Assembly: GCA_964427535.1 (NCBI GenBank)
Contig: CAYRVF010000075.1
Location: 1-28,391 of the forward strand
Source: CAYRVF01 sp964427535
GTDB taxonomy: Bacteria; Chloroflexota; Ktedonobacteria; Ktedonobacterales; JADMIN01
Reading direction: 5' to 3'
DNA: 28,391 bases
The notes under the pieces are model-generated. The model saw only the letters and a program-made list of their open reading frames with translations, did not search any database and was not told where the DNA came from. Of the stretch, positions 1-6,358 are shown piece after piece (position 1 is the first letter of the stretch; every line of letters starts with the position of its first letter). The position numbers and the translations under genes are program-made.

Positions 1-640
1 CGGTGCTGATGCTGCAGGTGGAGTATCCCGTGCTGCCGCTCGCGGGAGGTGCGCATTGCCAGTCGAACGTGCCCGCGGGCATCCGGCCGCTTCCTCCGTG
101 CAGCGTGAAGACTGATGACTTGAAGGTATTGGCGAGCAGCGCGCTGACGTAGACATGCTCGGTGCCGTTGGCCGCCTGCACGTCGCCGCCGTACTGCGCG
201 TCGGATGGCAGGAAGGACTCCACGAGTGCGGTCGCCGTCGCCTCACTCCAGGGCGACGAGCCGGATGGGACGGAGAGCAGGATGGCGTTGGCGCGCTGTC
301 CGCCGTCGATGACATCCACCTGATCGGCCTGAAATATCTGCACCTGCACCCGCTGGCCCTTCACCGTGCCGATCCAGACGTCGGTCTCCTGATTGAGCTG
401 CGGTCCGAAGCGCTTGTTGAAGTCGCTCCAGCGGCCGCCGAGCACCGCGCCCGTCACCATTGGTGTACCGCTCGCCTGGACAGGTTGGGTGCCCTGCGCG
501 GAGGGGGCGACGTTGAGTGCGTGCGCGACGACGAACGTGAGAATGACGAGGCAGAGCGTGAGGGCGGCGCCAGCGAGCAAGTAGAGTTTTCCGGAGGAGC
601 CCTGGCTGTGCTGAGAAGAGGTATCTTGCGGCGCCGACAC
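1..640 (-). CDS. Membrane-anchored hypothetical protein (3' end off window)
   Basis: Reading the minus strand from a GTG at 638-640 gives about 213 residues that run off the left edge without a stop. A Shine-Dalgarno-like AGGGAG lies about 6 bases before the GTG. The first 17 or so residues are polar. A hydrophobic stretch of about 22 residues follows (roughly 18-40, beginning LYLLAGAALTLCLVILTF), and then a Ser/Thr/Gly-rich extracytoplasmic region with motifs such as GGRWSDFNKRFGPQ and KGQRVQVQIF. This looks like a single-pass anchor with an outward-facing domain. I do not recognise the family. The regular codon usage and absence of stops support it as real. The overlapping frames on both strands lack any protein-like pattern. 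The GTG start is the main uncertainty, because an out-of-frame ATG lies just upstream. Confidence 0.7.
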   Translation of the reverse strand, partial: MSAPQDTSSQHSQGSSGKLYLLAGAALTLCLVILTFVVAHALNVAPSAQGTQPVQASGTPMVTGAVLGGRWSDFNKRFGPQLNQETDVWIGTVKGQRVQVQIFQADQVDVIDGGQRANAILLSVPSGSSPWSEATATALVESFLPSDAQYGGDVQAANGTEHVYVSALLANTFKSSVFTLHGGSGRMPAGTFDWQCAPPASGSTGYSTCSIST

Positions 641-916
641 GCGCGCTCCCTTTCATGAACGGTTCCGCGCGCGGTGAGGTAGCGTGCGGCACATCTGCCG
701 ATATCCTACCATACGGGCGAAGGGGTGGCGGCTATACTCTTGAACCTAGCAGCTGCATCGCGTGCGGGCGCGCCTTTGTGTACTGTGGGTCAATGGGTCC
801 ATCTGGCTGAGCCAGGGACCACATCTGACGCCCCGCGCGACAGTCTGAGACGTCGGCACAAGCCCTGCGCCACGCATGCCGTCGCCTCTGCTGAAGGGGC
901 GACGGCATGCGTGGCG

Positions 917-1411
917 CTACTGGTCGTCCGTTACACCCAGATACTCGGAGAGCACACGCACGACCAACTCGTGGTCTTCGCGCTGCGGCAAGCCCGAGAC
1001 GGTGATGGTGCCGATCACGCCGATCCCCCGCACGATGATGGGAAAGGCTCCGCCGTGCGGCGCGTATTTCGTCGGATCGAGCAGCGCTTTCTCCTCGATC
1101 GTCGTGCCTTGACTGGCATACAGTCTACCGATGTAGAACGAGCTGTGGCCGAAGCGGTTGACGACCCGGTTTTTGCGCTTGATCCACTCGTCGTTGTCGC
1201 GCGTAGTGCCGGGCAAGGCGTAGTGAAAGAGCTGTTGCCCGGTGCGACGGATGTCGACGGTAAGGGAGAGATTGTTCTCCTGCGCCGTCTCCACCAGCTT
1301 CAGGCCGATCTCGAATGCGATATCGTTGGTGAACTCGGTGAACTGAAGCCGTTCTTCCTGGCGCAGCAGTCTCGCCAGCAACTGTCCGGAGTCTTCCATA
1401 TGCGTCTCCAT
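917..1411 (-). CDS. UPF0303 / haem-degrading (HbpS/GlcG-like) family protein
   Basis: This 164-residue protein resembles the UPF0303 family within the Haem_degrading (DUF336) fold. Visible signatures are the N-terminal helix with RLLRQEERLQFTEFTN, the segment SLTVDIRRTGQQLFHYAL, the RKNRVVNRFGHSS stretch, and the C-terminal HGGAFPIIVRGIGVIGTITV followed by SGLPQREDHELVV. The glycine-rich GGAFPI block with GxIGTITVSG is the hallmark of the family. Members bind haem or small cofactors, but for UPF0303 the biochemical role is not established. The length is normal for the family. It lies 35 bases downstream of the LLM oxidoreductase on the same strand and is probably co-transcribed with it, which hints at a redox or cofactor-linked role; that link is inference. 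The start at 1411 is the first of two nearby in-frame ATGs (METHMED). Confidence 0.85.
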   Translation of the reverse strand: METHMEDSGQLLARLLRQEERLQFTEFTNDIAFEIGLKLVETAQENNLSLTVDIRRTGQQLFHYALPGTTRDNDEWIKRKNRVVNRFGHSSFYIGRLYASQGTTIEEKALLDPTKYAPHGGAFPIIVRGIGVIGTITVSGLPQREDHELVVRVLSEYLGVTDDQ

Positions 1412-1446
1412 GAGTAGTCACTCCGCCGGGTGGTGGACGGGCACGA

Positions 1447-2406
1447 TCAGAGCAGCGGCAAGACAGTTGTCGCGAACGCACGGATGCCGTCGAGGTCTTC
1501 TTTGTCGAACCACTGGAGCATCACTTCTTCGGCCCCGGCGTTGGCGTACGCACGAATCTGGCTGGCGATCTGGTCTGGCAGCCCCACAAGCGCGCCCCGC
1601 TCGGTGCGCAGATACTCGGCCATCTCGTCCACCGACTTGTTCGCATGTTGGGGATCACGCTCGCGGAACGCCAGTCGCCGCTCCAGCTCCGCCGTGTCGC
1701 GCCCGAAGTAGGTGGTCAGCATCGCTGTGCGTTTGACGGCGCTAGTGGGCCGCCCCACCTCCCTGAGGAGATCATCGAGCGCGGCGGAGCTCTCACGGAA
1801 CTCCTCAACTGAGGAGCTGAGCGAATTCCAGATGTCGGCGTAGCGCGCGACGAGGGGCAGCGTCCGCCGCCTGCCGTTACCGCCGACGAGGATCGGTGGC
1901 CCACCTGGTCGCTGCGGTCGTGGCAGCAGGATGGCGTCGCGCAGATGGTAGAACTGGCCGTCGAAGCTCACGGGGGTGTCGCTCCGTAGCAGGCGCGTTA
2001 GCACCTCAAGCCCTTCTTGTAGTCGGGCGCTGCGCGTCGCGATGGAGCCGAGGTCGAAGCCAAACATCTGGTGTTCGCGCTCCTGCCAGCCCGCGCCTAC
2101 GCCGAGAATCATGCGGCCGCCGGAGAGGTCGTCGAGCGCGGCGGCCTGCCGGGCAAGCAGCGCGGGATGGCGGAAGCTCAGCGGCGCGACGAGCGGACCA
2201 AAGTGGATGCGCCGCGTGTGGTCGGCGAGATAGGTGAGCGAGACGATCAGCTCCAGCGAGTCTTTCTCGGGCGGGCGCGCGTTGGTGAAGTGATCGGAGC
2301 GGAAGAGGCCAGCGTACCCAGCCTCTTCGACCGTCGCGACGAGCTGTTTCCAGAGCGACCAGTTCAGGCCGTCTTGCCCCTCGATCATGAGCGAGATCGC
2401 TACCAT
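1447..2406 (-). CDS. LLM-class F420-dependent oxidoreductase (luciferase-like)
   Basis: The 319-residue protein is a luciferase-like monooxygenase/F420-dependent oxidoreductase with a TIM-barrel fold. It shows the N-terminal SLMIEGQDGLNW strand, the EEAGYAGLFRSDHF motif, the LTYLADHTRRIHFGPLVAPL strand, the HPALLARQAAALDDLSGGR helix followed by GVGAGWQEREHQMFG, and late in the chain PPILVGGNGRRRTLPLVARYADIWN. Members use reduced F420 or FMN for hydride transfer; the substrate cannot be read from sequence. The length is typical. The start is supported by AGG in ATAGGTACACA just before the ATG, with GGAGA a little further out. A -10-like TATACT (minus strand, 2474-2479) lies about 70 bases upstream. 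It heads a probable two-gene unit with the UPF0303 gene. Confidence 0.9.
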   Translation of the reverse strand: MVAISLMIEGQDGLNWSLWKQLVATVEEAGYAGLFRSDHFTNARPPEKDSLELIVSLTYLADHTRRIHFGPLVAPLSFRHPALLARQAAALDDLSGGRMILGVGAGWQEREHQMFGFDLGSIATRSARLQEGLEVLTRLLRSDTPVSFDGQFYHLRDAILLPRPQRPGGPPILVGGNGRRRTLPLVARYADIWNSLSSSVEEFRESSAALDDLLREVGRPTSAVKRTAMLTTYFGRDTAELERRLAFRERDPQHANKSVDEMAEYLRTERGALVGLPDQIASQIRAYANAGAEEVMLQWFDKEDLDGIRAFATTVLPLL

Positions 2407-2771
2407 TGTGTACCTATCTCCAATCGCTTTGCGCTAGCTGAGGACGCACGTCGGCTTCGTGCCTACTGCTTGAAGTATAGCCAATCGGAGTGCGACGGCG
2501 GCGGGGTATATGCACGTACATTGGATGGGCCCCTTCTGCCACGTGTGCGTGCTGGAGAGGCTGCGGCCGACGCTAGCTCTTATGAAGTGACGTGCACACG
2601 GCGAGCGTGCCGCCATTGTGACATTCAACCGGCATGCTGTGATGGCTCTGTGAGCAGGACAACGCAGCTTGAAGGATAGGCGGAGTGGGTGTGGGATACG
2701 GTGAACATGAGACGTCTGCCAGACGACCACACGGACCGCACGTTCACCGTTAGATACGGCAGGAGGGTGCC
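2407..2771. other. Divergent intergenic region, leader and promoter signals
   Basis: This gene-free stretch separates two divergent genes. On the minus strand a TATACT (2474-2479) could serve the LLM oxidoreductase. On the plus side a compound inverted repeat sits just before the next gene: ACGGTGAAC at 2698-2706 pairs with GTTCACCGT at 2742-2750. Between the arms is a second hairpin, CGTCT (2713-2717) with AGACG (2721-2725). The heptamer GATACGG occurs beside the left arm (2695-2701) and again at 2753-2759, beside the ribosome-binding site. I see no coding content in it. Confidence 0.6.
2698..2750 (+). promoter_or_regulatory. Nested leader hairpin upstream of the 2772 membrane gene
   Basis: A perfect 9-base inverted repeat (2698-2706 with 2742-2750) encloses a 5-base-pair inner hairpin (2713-2717 with 2721-2725). 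The outer arm ends about 10 bases before the ribosome-binding site GGAGG of the following gene. It may be an mRNA leader structure or an operator; nothing in the sequence decides between these. Confidence 0.4.
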
Positions 2772-3257
2772 ATGTCCATTCGTTCGCTGCCGCCTCTGCG
2801 GCCCGACACAGTAGTCGCGCCATCGAGCCGCCCGCAACGTGGCGAACAGGCTGGCATCCGGCGCTCGCTCGTCGCGCTTGAAGCGTTTGTGGCGACGACG
2901 GCGGTTGCCGGTGCGGCATTTGTTCCGCGGATGCCACGCGAGCTGCTCGCACACGGGCTCGTGCGTCCATTTACCGATTACACGGTTCCTGCGCTCGCAC
3001 TGGGTGTGGTGTGCGGCGGGAGCGCGGGCACCGCGTGTGTCGCCGTGTTGCGAAAGGCGCGCTGTGCTCCGTTCGCGGCAATCGCCGCTGGCTTTCTGAT
3101 GATCGGATTCGAGTTGGTAGAGATCGCGACGATTGGTCTCACCGCGGCCCAGTCGCCCTCACAGCCCTGGGCCTGGCTGCAGGAGGTGTATCTTGCCGCC
3201 GGGGCGTTTGGCGTATGGCTTGGTCTGCGGCTCGGAAGGACACCGACCAACTCATAG
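2772..3257 (+). CDS. Small multi-pass membrane protein, unknown function
   Basis: A 161-residue protein starts at an ATG preceded by GGAGG with 5-6 bases spacing. After about 28 polar residues there are roughly four hydrophobic segments: around 32-52 (LVALEAFVATTAVAGAAFV), 70-92 (TVPALALGVVCGGSAGTACV), 99-125 (AAIAAGFLMIGFELVEIATIGL) and 137-155 (VYLAAGAFGVWLGLRLG). The pattern resembles small integral membrane proteins of unknown function with a central acidic helix (FELVEIATIG). I recognise no named family. It is not visibly in an operon, because the downstream gene is on the opposite strand. The clean start and hydrophobic periodicity support it as real. Confidence 0.75.
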   Translation: MSIRSLPPLRPDTVVAPSSRPQRGEQAGIRRSLVALEAFVATTAVAGAAFVPRMPRELLAHGLVRPFTDYTVPALALGVVCGGSAGTACVAVLRKARCAPFAAIAAGFLMIGFELVEIATIGLTAAQSPSQPWAWLQEVYLAAGAFGVWLGLRLGRTPTNS

Positions 3258-3433
3258 CGCAGGCAGTATCTGTGGGCTCCTGGGCTCGGAATGCGCATCG
3301 ACAGCGCCCTATGCATGATACCTACACAGGACGCCGTCGGTGCGTGCCCCCAGCGAGCGGGGGTCGAGCACCCGTCAAATAGCGCTCACGTCGTATAGAC
3401 TCTCATCTCGCGCCGTCTACAGTCAGGTTGCTG

Positions 3434-3793
3434 TTACCTCCTCACGCGTCGCTGAAGCATGCGAGTAAACCTCCGGGCCTGGCGCTGCCGTCTCCGTGGC
3501 CGTCGTCCCATGAGGATCGGGGTGATGGTGATGCTGGAGAACGGCATGCTCACCAGCACAAGTCGGGGCATGCGCTGCCCAAACATCCGTCCACGTTGGC
3601 GGTTCGCCATCACTGTGGCGGCAATGCTGACCACCAGGCTCAATCCCAGTCCCACCAGCGCCATAGCTGGGCCACGGCGGAACGGACGTGCGCCAGGAGC
3701 CCCGCCGGGCGCCTGTTGCCGCGCTTCGCCCTGTGCCTGATTCCTTTCTTCTGTCGGCAGTTGCGTCCCAGGCGCTGTCTGCGATACGGACAT
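3434..3793 (-). CDS. Small membrane protein with basic C-terminus, unknown
   Basis: I chose the ATG at 3791-3793 because AAAGGAGC sits just upstream of it on the minus strand, although the frame stays open for 20 more residues. The 119-residue product has a polar, Gln/Pro-rich N-terminus (1-40), a hydrophobic segment at about 43-62 (AMALVGLGLSLVVSIAATVM), and a shorter second one at about 76-93. It ends in a very basic tail with RRPRRRQRQARRF and LQRRVRR. A cytoplasmic basic tail could touch membrane lipids or nucleic acid, but that is speculation. No family is recognised. It stands alone, convergent with the gene at 2772. Confidence 0.65.
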   Translation of the reverse strand: MSVSQTAPGTQLPTEERNQAQGEARQQAPGGAPGARPFRRGPAMALVGLGLSLVVSIAATVMANRQRGRMFGQRMPRLVLVSMPFSSITITPILMGRRPRRRQRQARRFTRMLQRRVRR

Positions 3794-3990
3794 GGATGAT
3801 GCTCCTTTCACTTGTGACTGTTCCACACATACACTATCGTGTCGCGGTCTCACAAGGGCATCACGGAGTCATTGGGTTAGGTCACGGGTGTGCAACAATC
3901 GTGAGATCAGTATTTCCTCACTCACCAGCCGCTATGTACTCTGAGGCATGTCGAAGAGTGCGTCGCCGCATGATCCTGATAATTGAGGCA

Positions 3991-4019
3991 TTGACAAACT
4001 TCGATGAATAGAGCATGCT
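3991..4019 (+). promoter_or_regulatory. Possible arsR promoter with overlapping operator-like motif
   Basis: A perfect -35 hexamer TTGACA (3991-3996) is followed 17 bases later by CATGCT (4014-4019), a weak -10. Between them lies TCGATGAATA (4001-4010). The core TCGATGAAT recurs before arsM (4428-4436), as expected for an ArsR operator. With this geometry transcription would begin at about the arsR ATG, giving a leaderless message. That fits the absence of a Shine-Dalgarno sequence. Confidence 0.45.
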
Positions 4020-4025
4020 CTGGTC

Positions 4026-4394
4026 ATGGATACGACTCTCGATGTGCGCAACAGCATGAATAGCGCGCCTGAGCGGCTAGATGCGTGTTGTGGCGGGCGG
4101 GTGGTGCAGTCCGAGGCCGCGCCTCTACTGGCAGACTCACTCGTCGAGCGGCTGAAGGCGCTGGCCGACCCGACACGCCTGCGCATGCTCGAACTACTCG
4201 CGCGGCAAGAGGGGAAGCTCTGCGTCTGCGACATCACCGCGCAGTTTGACCTGCACCAGCCGACGATCAGCCACCACCTGCGTATTCTGCGACAGGCGGG
4301 ATTGATCGCGACCGAGAAGCGCGGCGTATGGTCGTACTACTGGGCGACGGACGAGGGGCGGCGGAGTCTGTCGCTCGTGCGGGAGTTGGCGTAA
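4026..4394 (+). CDS. arsR: ArsR-family arsenic-responsive repressor
   Basis: This 122-residue winged-helix regulator has the ArsR/SmtB core at about 36-110. It shows LKALADPTRLRMLELLAR, the recognition region FDLHQPTISHHLRILRQAG, and the wing GLIATEKRGVWSYYW. The KLCVCDI motif places Cys66 and Cys68 in the helix that binds As(III) in E. coli-type ArsR proteins (ELCVCDL). A further vicinal pair, Cys21-Cys22, lies in the N-terminal extension and could supply the third ligand, as in other ArsR variants; that assignment is inference. Family members leave DNA when arsenite binds. It heads the ars cluster, 53 bases before arsM. No ribosome-binding site is visible before its ATG. Nine consecutive T residues follow the stop (4400-4408). 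Confidence 0.95.
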   Translation: MDTTLDVRNSMNSAPERLDACCGGRVVQSEAAPLLADSLVERLKALADPTRLRMLELLARQEGKLCVCDITAQFDLHQPTISHHLRILRQAGLIATEKRGVWSYYWATDEGRRSLSLVRELA

Positions 4395-4427
4395 TCCTGT
4401 TTTTTTTTGGAGATGCATCGATATCCG

Positions 4428-4436
4428 TCGATGAAT
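4428..4436 (+). promoter_or_regulatory. Second ArsR-operator-like motif before arsM
   Basis: TCGATGAAT here repeats the sequence inside the arsR promoter (4001-4009). It is preceded by ATCGATATCC, giving two spaced TCGAT half-sites (4418-4422 and 4428-4432). It sits directly before the arsM ribosome-binding site GGAGG (4437-4441). This may be a separate ArsR-controlled operator for arsM, or an element within the message. Confidence 0.4.
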
Positions 4437-4447
4437 GGAGGGTGGCC

Positions 4448-5347
4448 ATGACACAACCGGCGTCTGAGACAATTTCCGAGCGCGTGCGCGAGCGCTATGC
4501 CGAAGCCGCGAAGACGGTGCGAGCGGGTGGGGGTGGCTGTTGCTCGGCGGGCAGCCCGTTCGACGCCGACCTCTCGACTGGCAATTACACGGCTGAGGAT
4601 GTGGCCGCGCTACCCGAGGAGGCCGTGCTCGCCTCGCTCGGCTGCGGCAACCCGACCGCGCTGATCGACCTGCGCGCGGGCGAGACGGTGCTCGATCTCG
4701 GCTCGGGCGGCGGCATCGACGTGCTGCTCTCGGCCAGGCGCGTGGGGCCGACCGGCTTCGTCTATGGCCTTGACATGACGGACGAGATGCTGGCGCTCGC
4801 GCAGGAGAACAAGGCGAAGGAGGGTGCGACCAACGTCGCCTTCCTCAAAGGCCGCATCGAGGATGTTCCACTTCCCGCCAACTCGGTCGATGTGGTCATA
4901 AGCAACTGCGTCATCAATCTCGCGGCGGACAAGACGGTCGTGCTGCGCGACGCCTTCCGCGTGCTGCGGCCGGGCGGGCGCTTCGCCGTCTCGGATGTCG
5001 TCTCTGACGGGCCGGTCCCGGATGGGCTGCGGCAGAACATGGAGGCGTGGGTCGGCTGCCTCGCGGGCGCGCTCGATATCGCCGAGTACGAACGGCTGCT
5101 GCGCGACGCGGGCTTCGAGGACGTGAGCATCACGATCACCCGGCGCTACACGGTCGCCGAGGCCGGGCTAGACGTGAGTACCCTGCCCGCGGGCTGGGAG
5201 GACGGCGACGGCAAGCTCGCCAGCGCCTTTGTTCGCGCGACGAAGCCTGCTGCTGGGCCTGCGGAGGAGCGGCCGGTTCTCGCCGCTGCTCCGTCGACTT
5301 TGCCCGTCGCTCAGTCGGGCGACTGCTGTGGCGGCTGCAGCTGCTGA
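4448..5347 (+). CDS. arsM: Arsenite S-adenosylmethionine methyltransferase
   Basis: The 299-residue protein methylates As(III) using SAM, giving methylated and volatile arsines. The SAM-binding loop is LDLGSGGGID (82-91), followed by GLDMTDEML (107-114) and LRPGGRFAVSD (173-183). Three cysteines, Cys66 (SLGCGNP), Cys154 (SNCVINL) and Cys204 (VGCLAGAL), match the three conserved arsenic ligands of ArsM. The 50-residue gap between the last two equals that of the algal CmArsM enzyme (174 and 224). Extra cysteines are Cys31-Cys32 (GGCCSAG) and a C-terminal DCCGGCSC tail (Cys293, 294, 297, 299), which may help capture or pass on metalloid. The start has GGAGG 6 bases upstream; the open frame further upstream overlaps arsR and is rejected. 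Confidence 0.96.
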   Translation: MTQPASETISERVRERYAEAAKTVRAGGGGCCSAGSPFDADLSTGNYTAEDVAALPEEAVLASLGCGNPTALIDLRAGETVLDLGSGGGIDVLLSARRVGPTGFVYGLDMTDEMLALAQENKAKEGATNVAFLKGRIEDVPLPANSVDVVISNCVINLAADKTVVLRDAFRVLRPGGRFAVSDVVSDGPVPDGLRQNMEAWVGCLAGALDIAEYERLLRDAGFEDVSITITRRYTVAEAGLDVSTLPAGWEDGDGKLASAFVRATKPAAGPAEERPVLAAAPSTLPVAQSGDCCGGCSC

Positions 5348-5464
5348 GGCGCGAGCACTATCAATGCCGGGAGGTGTGACAAGTAGGGCAACGTGAACGA
5401 CCGCGCCGACCATCTCTCCCAAGACTGTGCGAGGAGTCCGCTTGATCAGGCTATGGAGGCTCTC

Positions 5465-5734
5465 ATGCCAGGTGCAAGTCCGGAAACACGTCGCGTTAAG
5501 ACCCTCAACGCCAATTGGACCCCGGATGCCGCCCAAGGCGACGGCCAGTTCGAGGTCATGATCGTGACCGAGGACGATCAGCGCTACGTCATGCCTGCCA
5601 GCCCTGGAGCTATGACGGCTCTCGTAGCGCTCGCCAAGGCCGACACGGTCATGGCGTGGGACCCGCAGAACCGGTCGCTCATCATCGCCAATATCGTCGG
5701 AACGATGCCCTGGACTGCCGGTGGTACCTCGTAA
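5465..5734 (+). CDS. Small unknown protein inside the arsenic operon
   Basis: The 89-residue protein lies between arsM and arsC, and its stop overlaps the arsC ribosome-binding site, so translation is probably coupled. GGAGG at 5455-5459 favours the ATG at 5465. A GTG start at 5393 would add 24 residues and cannot be excluded. It has no cysteine in the 89-residue form and no membrane segment. Its composition is that of a compact alpha/beta domain: a polar start, GQFEVMIVTEDDQRYVM (a strand pair), the helix PGAMTALVALAKADTVM, then a strand pair SLIIANIVGTM. I recognise no family. Its place between two arsenic enzymes suggests a role in arsenic handling. The lack of Cys argues against direct As(III) binding, unless the longer form (one Cys at residue 12) is made. 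Confidence 0.8.
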   Translation: MPGASPETRRVKTLNANWTPDAAQGDGQFEVMIVTEDDQRYVMPASPGAMTALVALAKADTVMAWDPQNRSLIIANIVGTMPWTAGGTS

Positions 5735-5744
5735 GGAGCACACC

Positions 5745-6215
5745 GTGACCGAGCCAAATATGCCCGCATCGGGCACCCTCGTGCGAGTGCTGTTTCTCTG
5801 CACGCATAACTCGTCGCGCTCGCAGATGGCCGAGGGCTTCCTGCAAGCGCGCGGCGGCGGACGCTACGCGGCCTTCAGCGCCGGAACGCAACCGCGCGCC
5901 GTGCATCCGCTGGCCGTACAGGTGATGGCTGAGGACGGCATCGACATCGGCGAGCCAGCGGGCCACTACGCGAAGGGACTCGACACATTCGCCGGGCAGC
6001 CGTTCGACCTGGTGGTGACGGTCTGCGACGATGCCCGCGAGCAGTGCCCCTTCTTCGCGGGCGCCCGGCGGCAAGAGCACTGGGGCTTCCCCGACCCCTC
6101 GGCAGCCACCGGCACGGAGCAGGAACGCCTCACCGTCTTCCGCGAGGTGCGCGACGCCATCGCCGCCCGCATCGACCAGTTTCTCCGCGAGAACACGACG
6201 GATCAGGCGCGGTAG
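5745..6215 (+). CDS. arsC: Thioredoxin-coupled arsenate reductase (LMW-PTP fold)
   Basis: The protein reduces As(V) to As(III). The GTG at 5745 is chosen because AGGAG (5733-5737) lies 7 bases before it; an upstream ATG at 5721 would overlap the previous gene. In the 156-residue product the phosphatase-like loop is FLCTHNSSRSQMAE, with nucleophile Cys19 and Arg25 (CX5R). Cys94 and Cys101 (TVCDDAREQCPFF) form the redox relay, with the same 7-residue spacing as Cys82/Cys89 of the staphylococcal thioredoxin-coupled enzyme. HWGFPDPSA (112-120) carries the general-acid Asp. All catalytic residues are present, so the enzyme should be active. Its As(III) product would feed ArsM. Length is slightly above the family's usual 130-140 residues because of short ends. 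Confidence 0.96.
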   Translation: MTEPNMPASGTLVRVLFLCTHNSSRSQMAEGFLQARGGGRYAAFSAGTQPRAVHPLAVQVMAEDGIDIGEPAGHYAKGLDTFAGQPFDLVVTVCDDAREQCPFFAGARRQEHWGFPDPSAATGTEQERLTVFREVRDAIAARIDQFLRENTTDQAR

Positions 6216-6251
6216 CTCGCGAGCCAGTGGGCACGACTCCTGCACGGACAC

Positions 6252-6318
6252 GGAGAGGTGGCTCTCCTCAGCCGCGGTGGGCTACACTCACCAGACGGAC
6301 CCCGGCATGTGGTCTGGT
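6252..6318 (+). promoter_or_regulatory. Two-hairpin leader before the TerC gene
   Basis: GGAGAG (6252-6257) pairs with CTCTCC (6262-6267). ACCAGAC (6290-6296) pairs with GTCTGGT (6312-6318). A -10-like TACACT (6283-6288) sits between them. Some TerC/YjbE relatives are controlled by the manganese yybP-ykoY riboswitch, but I cannot find that riboswitch's conserved loops here. The structure could instead be a terminator after arsC or another leader element. Confidence 0.3.
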
Positions 6319-6358
6319 TGGGACGCACAGGTACCACGCGAGTAGTGAGGACGAGGCC

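Noticed and set aside
725..1417. Plus-strand open frame of 230 codons
   Set aside because: It lies opposite the UPF0303 gene, whose product shows clear family motifs; this frame has no recognisable pattern.
2434..2970. Minus-strand open frame across the intergenic region and the 2772 gene
   Set aside because: Cys/Arg/His-rich composition without domain pattern, and it overlaps a better-supported gene and its leader.
6216..6358. yybP-ykoY manganese riboswitch before the TerC gene
   Set aside because: The expected conserved loop sequences are not found, so I report only an unassigned leader.
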